A program made the position numbers and the translations under genes. This document shows positions 57,847-64,000 of a DNA stretch of 64,000 nt, piece by piece (within the stretch, counting starts at the first letter, position 1; every line of letters begins with the position of its first letter). The stretch comes from Usnea hakonensis. Taxonomy: Eukaryota; Ascomycota; Lecanoromycetes; Lecanorales; Parmeliaceae. The stretch spans positions 1-64,000 of the forward strand of contig BLJB01000170.1 of the NCBI GenBank assembly GCA_013423325.1, read 5' to 3'. A model generated the notes under the pieces. It was not told the DNA's origin. It did not search any database and saw only the letters and a list, made by a program, of their open reading frames with translations.

Positions 57847-59959
57847 CTAAATTTCACGAATTGCCGAAAACGCCAGGGTTTTTTGACCTTTTTCCACGTG
57901 TGGCATCTTCTTTTGCACGGTGCCGTTATTGCTTGCTTTCGAGACTGCGGATCTCTTATTAAATGCCGAGGACAAAGCGCGCCTATGGGGATCTGATCGA
58001 GTCTCCGATCGAGCATTTGACTTTTCTTTAGCTTGAAGTTCCCTTGCCAAGTGCCAGTCTTCATGCTCCTCCTTAGCTTCAATCAGAATGTTTGTGCTGC
58101 ACGCATTGCAGCAGTACGTCGTTGTGGAAGCCGGTCGCAATGAGGCCTGTGCGCTTTCCCTGGTCGTCTCATCCAAAGCACCGTCTTGAGGAATCACGTA
58201 CTCTTTCTCCTCTTGCGTAGCAGACTTCGTGTCTCGTGCTGACAATGGATCTGCTTCTAGCTCTGCATGATGCGTATCTGCACAATCCGAAAAAGTTCCT
58301 TCATGGCTTTCTTGCCTCGAGAAAAAATGCTGAATCGCTCCATGATCTACTTTCCGACGCTTGTCAGGCTGATCATGATTCTTACTCCATTCGCAGTCAT
58401 CAGCATCGCGCATACTAAGCATCATGGCTTTGGCTTCCTCTCCTCTGACGAGAAAGCTTCCTATGCCGCGGTTGCCACTTGGTCCATCTTCGAATCCTCC
58501 AACACTAAGTTGTAGGTTGCTACAAGGCCAAGCTGTGCCGTCTATAACAATCTGGCCAAGAAGATTTTTCGCAATGTCGAAGAGCAAGTTCTCATCGATG
58601 GGCCTTCCACTAGGAATTGAAGCCTGGCGCGACCGCATTTGTGCACCTTGACGATGGTGCAGACTTAGGACTTTTGGCCTCCGCTTGTTCTCCAGTACAC
58701 CTTCCTCCACCAGTCGAGACTGTATGTCGGCTACGAATATGCGTAGCCATCTGACTGCTTGTTCAGAGCTATTGATAGTAGGACGAAATGACTTGGCTGA
58801 GAGCATAGACTTGATCTGGGTCCGAGCGTTGACTTCGCTCGAATCTTCGCCCCGGATGATGTGGTACACCCAAGTTCCGGTATCGTCTCCCAGCTTGAAT
58901 TTCAGTTGCTCGATAGGTGCCAAGAGCAGCTCTTTGACTTCATCCGTGCCAAATTTAGAAACCACTTCATCGCCCAGCTTTCCACCCAGATTCCGGATCT
59001 TTGTGAATTTGAAGCCGCCCATGAATTGCTGCACTGCTCGATTTCGTACGATAGTCTGTTGGTTGGGCTTCTTGTGCGCGGATCCAAGCTTGGCAATCGT
59101 TTTGTTACGAGCTATTCCGGCAGAACAGGTGTACTTTAGTCGCTCTCTGATAGCGGTACGGACTGAGCGTACAATCTCGGAACCAAGCAAGATGGCAACA
59201 TCGTCCCAATCGGGATCATCATCCTCTGTTTCGGAGGAATCGAGATCCACCAATGCATCTGTATTCCAATCAAGCACTGTAGTGGGAGGCCGGGGCAAGA
59301 GTTCGGTTGGATCGTCATACGGGGCTGGCCCGCTGATCTCTGGGTATCTCTCGAGGAGGATAGAATGTATCTGGGATGACAAGTCCAGGAAGACCTCATC
59401 TACACTAGCTTTCTCAACTCTTTGCAGTGGCGGTGCTGGTAGTGCGTCCTTTATACAAGCAAGAATCCTTCTAGACTCAAGTCGATATGGGTCGAGTGAA
59501 ACTTTATGCGTAGCAATGTGCGCAAAAGCGTCTTTGTGGTAAGCCCATTTCTCATCGCCTTCCTTCCATGTAGCTACATGTTGCATAATGAGGTCCGGGC
59601 ATAGTTTTCTTGCTTCCGTAATAGTAATGTGCCTGTTGAGACCAAACTTTCTTGCTGGGTAATTGATCGCAATGAGACCCTGCCACTGCTGTTCCAGTGT
59701 CAGTGCTGCCTTCGGCTACATGCAGAGAACTACCTACCTGAACCGCGAGAGGCTGCTCTTCCGGGATGCCTAATCGTACACCTTCGCATTGTGCGTAAAA
59801 GGCATCCAAGTCTATATGGGCAATGACCCGAAGCGGACATGTGGTTGAGGAGAGACCAAGCTGGGCAAGATGCTTGTAGGTGAATCGAGATTTGCATCTG
59901 CGGCCTGCAACGGCAGGGGAGATAGGCGAAGAGGCGAGGAATGGTTGTGAAGAAGACAT
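57847..59959 (-). CDS. rad30: DNA polymerase eta (RAD30)
   Basis: Y-family translesion polymerase that copies past UV-induced thymine dimers. Exons 59738-59959 and 57847-59688 (49-bp intron, gtaggt..aacag) give 687 residues. Palm residues are visible: IAHIDLDAFYAQCEGVRLG (first metal aspartate) and KASVDEVFLDLS (Asp-Glu pair). CSAGIARNKTIAKLGSAHKKPNQQT is the finger/palm signature, followed by the little-finger domain. The C-terminus has a UBZ-type ubiquitin-binding zinc finger, CCNACSTNI..EEHEDWHLARELQ (C-x2-C..H-x3-H), a basic nuclear-localisation stretch, and a terminal PCNA-interaction-like motif GQKTLAFSAI. The start MSSSQPFLASS is the first ATG of the open frame. Confidence 0.95.
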
Positions 59960-60246
59960 CTCTGGAGAGTAGGTGGAAGCTACTAGCCACGGCAATCTTC
60001 AGGAACCAAGCATCGTTGGCCCAAATCAAGTCGACATTTCCTAGTGCTGCTGGGACCGAGGGACTCCGAGAAGTCGCGTCGCGATGTGCTTCGGCTAGAC
60101 AATATTCGAAGACGAATGACATCATAGTCACTCGGATCATTGTCATAGCTGGTCTTTCAATTATCTAAGGTATTCATCGATTTATTTCACATGCTCCATA
60201 GACTGCTCAATACATCTCTAGACAATTAGTTGAATCTATTGGACCA

Positions 60247-60565
60247 ATGTCTTTTCTCCGACACCCTCTACTCCTCCTCGGTGTAAATCTTTCCGCAATT
60301 GCCGGCTCAACCTACTATCTCCGTTCACATCACATCTACAATTTGGAGGAGCATGAGGCTCGAATGGATGAGTTGGAGGGGACCTTACGTGGCCATATTG
60401 GCTTGATCGAAGAGGCACTGGATCGATTGGAAGGGAAGGGCACCGAGGCCGACAGAAATAAGAAGATGTGAGCTTCTGCGGCCAAATCATTGCCAATGGA
60501 CACTGACTTCTGTTTCTAGGAACGAGTACTATGGCAAACGTGGCCGGGATGAAAAAAGCAAGTAG
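60247..60565 (+). CDS. Small single-pass membrane protein
   Basis: Exons 60247-60467 and 60520-60565 (52-bp intron, gtgagc..tttctag) encode 88 residues. The N-terminal segment LLLLGVNLSAIAGSTYYL can span a membrane once and has the short basic-hydrophobic look of a mitochondrial inner-membrane anchor. It is followed by a charged, probably helical region (EEHEARMDELEGTLRGHIGLIEEALDRLEG, given in parts here) and a basic tail KRGRDEKSK. I do not recognise the family with certainty. It is divergent from RAD30, with 287 bp between start codons that serve as a shared promoter. Exon phases agree, supporting a real gene. Confidence 0.7.
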
Positions 60566-60993
60566 CATTCACAGCTTTGGTATTAATAGTCTTGATCGTC
60601 TGCACGACTTGCACGAATGGCCATTCTCTCGCCAATTTCTTAGAGAAGCTGGGAAAACACTTCGACGCTTTCACAATGTTGTATAGCAAAATCATGACTT
60701 GCTACCGTGGAGGCATACTGTACCTTTCGTCCTTGGGTCCTTCAACCCTTCTCGAGCCTCGATCGCACATCCTTCGATCCCAGATGCCAGTCGCTGGATC
60801 TCGGAAATAGGTCCGATCTCCGGCTTCTCGGCATGATGATGTATTGTTGCATCTACGATTTTTCATAGAAGGGGGGATAATATCTCTTAATACGTTATTG
60901 CCTTCTACCCATCATGGAGAACCAGCAGCTTTTGATTGTTTCCATCAATTTGGAGATGCATGGTTATTGATTTCTGCTTATTATTAATACGCG
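60566..60993. other. Intergenic
   Basis: 428 bp between two plus-strand genes. An open frame at 60577-60810 has no protein character. Confidence 0.4.
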
Positions 60994-62435
60994 ATGCCTC
61001 AACATAACGACATAGTTCTGTTCCATTATGTACGTATCTTTTCTACGGCATCACACCTCCTCTTTCTGACCAGGCAGTGGTTTCTGTGGCGTGTTCCGGA
61101 AGATCCTACCCTCCAGATGTGTTTCGCGGCTCGATGGACCTTGTTGTTGAGGCATTGCTGACTCCCAAATCTTACTACAGCCATTCTCCCCCTTCGCGCG
61201 CAAAGTCGTCTGGTATCTCGTTCTTCGAGGCATTGAGTATGGACAATGCGTGAGCCAAAGTCTGCGTCCTCACAGCAAGTATCGACTTATGGGATCAGAT
61301 CCAACCAGTCTATCTTCCTCGCGAGGACATCAATGCTCTGGGTGTGAAGTATCGGCGGATCCCTATCATGTCTATTGGGCGCGATATCTATTGCGACACC
61401 CGCCTCATACTTCAGAAGCTCGAAGAAAAATTCCCCTCCGGCGCCCTAGGTGTTGTCGAGCCCGATCAGAAAGCCCTGGAGAAGCTCCTTGAGAGCTATA
61501 CGATTGACAGTGGTATCTTCGTTCGCGCCACTCAAACCATACCCGTGGAGATGCCTCTGATGAATGACCCGAAGTTCGTCAAAGACAGGGAGGAGTTCAT
61601 GGGCAGAAGCTGGGCAAGGTTCGTATATTTTTCGAAGAATGTTCTATGTTTCGGAGCAACGCACAAGTGGCAAAACGTACTTGAGGAGCAAAAGGGTTCT
61701 TCCACTTTGGGGATCAGCTTCTCGCTCCTGAACCCTGTTCCATCACTCGGGTTCTTAGCTTGAAGAACATTGCTGACACCAAACTTGCAAAGGGAGGATG
61801 TCAAAGCCTTGCGACCAGAAGCTCTGACCCACATCCGGAACGGCTTTGAGGGTCTAGAGACAGGTTTGTTGGCTGACGGAAGACAATGGGTACTAAAGAC
61901 CGAGAAACCTTCACTGGCAGATATTGAAGGTTTGTCTTATCCATCCTTATTCATCGCACAAGAGACATTAATGCTAATGCGTGTCCCAAATCTAGCTATC
62001 TGGCCGTTTCATTGGGTTCTCGATATAGATGGAGCACTTCCTCCCTCACTTGTTTCGAAGGAGAGTTTCCCGAAAGTTTACGCCTGGATTGACCGTTTCA
62101 GCAAGGCTGTCTCAACTGCCAAATCATCTGCATCAAAGCCGACCACCTTGAAAGGCGCTGAAGCCGTTAGATGCGTGATCCAGGCGAGCTTCTCGGAACC
62201 CGAGGGAGACGTAGACGCCAATGATCCTTTAGGGCTGAAGAAAGGTCAGGACATCGAAAGCTGGCCGATTGATAGTGGTTTCAAGCACCATGATCGAGGC
62301 ATATTGGTATCATTGACTTCGAAAGAGGTAGTCCTGGCCAGCCAAAGCAAAGTTGGAGGAAAAGAGGTCAGAATCCATCATCCCAGATGGAATTTCCGAA
62401 TCAGAGCTGTCAGTGGAGAAGGAGCGAGATTATAG
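60994..62435 (+). CDS. Glutathione S-transferase-like protein
   Basis: Thioredoxin-fold protein with a GST-like layout. Exons 60994-61029, 61181-61249, 61299-61618, 61793-61929 and 61996-62435 give 333 residues, longer than classical GSTs. The N-terminal domain reads MPQHNDIVLFHY, PFSPFARKVVWYLVLRGIEY and INALGVKYRRIPIMSIGRDI, then CDTRLILQKLEEKFP, the usual glutathione-site region. The helical C-terminal domain includes KPSLADIEAIWPFHWVLDID and FPKVYAWIDRFSKAV. A beta-rich tail of about 90 residues beyond the GST fold (KHHDRGILVSLTSKEVVLAS) is typical of a fungal subgroup. Substrate is unknown. Two introns (151 and 174 bp) are longer than others here, so extra small exons cannot be excluded. 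Confidence 0.8.
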
Positions 62436-62579
62436 ACAAATTATCTGACGTAGATTGATATGTGTGCCATTTTGGACGGAGCACGAGTGCTTGGCACTGT
62501 TGTGATCATGCAATGCCATACTTCCACCTTCAATCTGCACAATAACCTGAAACTTTCAACCTCGTAGGCTCGACTAGCA

Positions 62580-63953
62580 ATGTCCACCCTCAACCCTTAC
62601 GTCGTAACCTTCAATTGTGGCCGCAAACCCATTAATCCAGCCATCTTCTCCACCCACCTCTTCTCCGCCCTCACCACCACCACGCCTCCTGACATTCTTA
62701 TCCTCTGCCTCCAAGAAATCGCCCCAATCGCCTACTCTTTCCTCGGCGGCTCCTACCTCGTCCCCTACCTCTCCCCCTTCCGCCATGCCGTTACCGCCGC
62801 AGCAGCCTCCCTCGACGATGCCAAGTACGTCAACATCATCACCAGAAACATCGGTATGACCGCTATCATGGTCTTCGTACTTCGAGATCAGACGGCACAG
62901 GTGCAATGGCTGGAGACCGCAGAGGTGGGCGTGGGATTCTACGAGATGGGCAACAAGGGCGGCGTGGGCGTACGGCTAGGATATGCGATTGGGGACTCCA
63001 CGGTCGAGTTCACTTTCGTGTCGGCGCACTTGGCTCCCATGGAAGACCAAGTGCAGCGCAGAAACGAGGATTGGACCAACATAGTCCGCGGCCTCGTCTT
63101 CACGCCCGTCTCGCTCACGGCGGTTCGAAAGAATACCGCGCAGCGTTTACCGCACGAAAGCTCCAACGATACGGAACCTCTACTCCAAGCATCGTCGTCG
63201 GCGGGTCAGGACTCGATCCCGCCAATGTCAGGTCTCTATGCACCAACATCCCACCTCATCGTCGCCGGCGATCTCAACTACCGCACCTCGTCCACAAAGC
63301 CCAAACCGGATGCCCATGTCACCTGGCCTCAACCGACCAGCGACGCAAATTCCAAACAGCACTATACCCACCTCCTCCCATCAGACCAGCTCCAACACGA
63401 AATGCACGCCGGAAAAACATGTCAGGGTCTCCAAGAGGCACCCATCACTTTCCCGCCTACGTACAAATACTCGGACGAAGCGCGCTCAAGCGCCGCCTCG
63501 CAACCAAATAACGGCGACGGAAATGAAAGCCATTGGGGCTGGGCGAGACACCGCTGGCCCAGCTGGTGCGATCGCGTGCTATATCTCGACATGCCATCGT
63601 GGGTGAAATCAAAGGATCCGGCCGCCAGAGTGGAGGTGCGAGGCTACAAAGCGCTGCCGTTAATGGCGTCTAGCGACCATCGACCCGTGGCTTGCTCCTT
63701 CTCCGTTCTCGCGGAAGCGATATCGGAACCTAGTGAGGACGAGGAAGACGGCGATGCGAAGCTGGATGTACGGCTAGTGCCACCGTTCGGACTAAACCCA
63801 TTGTGGATGGAGCAGAGAGAAGCTGCGAGGACAAAGGAAGTCATTGTGGGTATAGCGGCTTTTTTGGTACTCACGTGGGAAGGGCGGGGGATATCGTTTG
63901 CCGTTGTGATCGGTGCTTTGGGCGGATGGGCTGCTATAAGGAGTTTCTCGTAA
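62580..63953 (+). CDS. Inositol polyphosphate 5-phosphatase, C-terminally membrane-anchored
   Basis: Member of the endonuclease/exonuclease/phosphatase fold, inositol 5-phosphatase group, which removes the 5-phosphate from phosphoinositides or soluble inositol phosphates. A single exon encodes 457 residues. Motifs in order: YVVTFNCGRKPI, ILCLQEIAPIAYSF, NKGGVGVRLGY, FVSAHLAPMEDQ, the family signatures LIVAGDLNYRTSS and WPSWCDRVLYLDMPSW, and ASSDHRPVACSF. An acidic stretch (EDEEDGD) precedes a hydrophobic C-terminus (VIVGIAAFLVLTW and FAVVIGALGGWAAI), suggesting one or two membrane passes and a tail-anchored enzyme facing the cytosol. Codon use is GC-rich in the first half. It follows the GST-like gene by 144 bp. 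Confidence 0.88.
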   Translation: MSTLNPYVVTFNCGRKPINPAIFSTHLFSALTTTTPPDILILCLQEIAPIAYSFLGGSYLVPYLSPFRHAVTAAAASLDDAKYVNIITRNIGMTAIMVFVLRDQTAQVQWLETAEVGVGFYEMGNKGGVGVRLGYAIGDSTVEFTFVSAHLAPMEDQVQRRNEDWTNIVRGLVFTPVSLTAVRKNTAQRLPHESSNDTEPLLQASSSAGQDSIPPMSGLYAPTSHLIVAGDLNYRTSSTKPKPDAHVTWPQPTSDANSKQHYTHLLPSDQLQHEMHAGKTCQGLQEAPITFPPTYKYSDEARSSAASQPNNGDGNESHWGWARHRWPSWCDRVLYLDMPSWVKSKDPAARVEVRGYKALPLMASSDHRPVACSFSVLAEAISEPSEDEEDGDAKLDVRLVPPFGLNPLWMEQREAARTKEVIVGIAAFLVLTWEGRGISFAVVIGALGGWAAIRSFS

Positions 63954-64000
63954 CGAGTGAAGTTGTGTTTCGCAAGCAATCACGATGATACCCAATAGTC

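Noticed and set aside
58685..59542. 285-codon plus-strand frame opposite polymerase eta
   Set aside because: Ser-rich antisense shadow of RAD30.
62906..63511. 201-codon plus-strand frame inside the 5-phosphatase
   Set aside because: It lies in another frame of a GC-rich true gene and is Arg/Pro/His-biased.
1..64000. tRNA, rRNA, CRISPR, insertion sequence or transposon
   Set aside because: I looked for tRNA B-box-like strings, direct repeat arrays with spacers, terminal inverted repeats and transposase or reverse-transcriptase motifs and saw none I could support by eye. A tRNAscan or RepeatMasker run would be decisive.

Overview
The window looks like nuclear DNA of a filamentous ascomycete (Pezizomycotina; possibly Leotiomycetes, which I cannot prove). 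Genes are split by short introns, mostly 44-150 bp with GT..CTGAC/CTAAC..AG signals and one GC-AG intron. Both strands are used, and the families present are typical of that group: PFA5-type palmitoyltransferase, RfeG-like protein, a DUF8035-type disordered protein, full-length nitric oxide synthase, and SQT1. I rebuilt most gene models by joining reading frames at splice sites. Where I give a protein length, the exon phases add up to a whole number of codons.

Layout. 0-12.8 kb: Cu/Zn superoxide dismutase, Tudor-SN nuclease, an isochorismatase-like hydrolase, transaldolase, a short-chain dehydrogenase, and a ten-exon AlkB-like dioxygenase with zinc-binding cysteine clusters. 12.8-21 kb: an unrecognised multi-exon gene, an acyl-CoA/4-coumarate-CoA ligase-like enzyme, an NTF2/SnoaL-like protein and the ribosome-assembly WD40 protein SQT1. 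21-30.9 kb: gene-poor, holding a PFA5-like palmitoyltransferase flanked by two related small cysteine-rich zinc-finger genes, plus a short tandem repeat. 30.9-44.5 kb, all on the minus strand: a giant repeat-bearing coiled-coil membrane protein, a GYP2/MDR1-type TBC RabGAP, a repeat-rich DUF8035-type protein and an RfeG-like protein. 44.5-49.5 kb: a fungal BTB-like protein and weak gene candidates. 49.5-64 kb: a glycosyltransferase joined to a tyrosine-phosphatase-like domain, nitric oxide synthase with extra coding sequence behind it, DNA polymerase eta, a small membrane protein, a GST-like protein and a membrane-anchored inositol 5-phosphatase.

Most striking points. (1) A glucosyl-3-phosphoglycerate synthase-like enzyme (an actinobacterial-type family) appears to be spliced in frame, through a near-perfect 50-bp intron, to a phosphatase domain. 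This predicts a one-polypeptide, two-step route to glucosyl- or mannosyl-glycerate. (2) A complete oxygenase-plus-reductase nitric oxide synthase carries a duplicated basic/hydrophobic linker motif. It is followed on the same strand by about 1 kb of protein-like sequence whose exons keep phase with the NOS frame. (3) The AlkB-like protein combines a dioxygenase domain with an N-terminal possible base-recognition region and two zinc ribbons.

Most genes here are ordinary housekeeping genes with no evident pathway clustering. The GT/phosphatase fusion is the only clear case of two linked steps.
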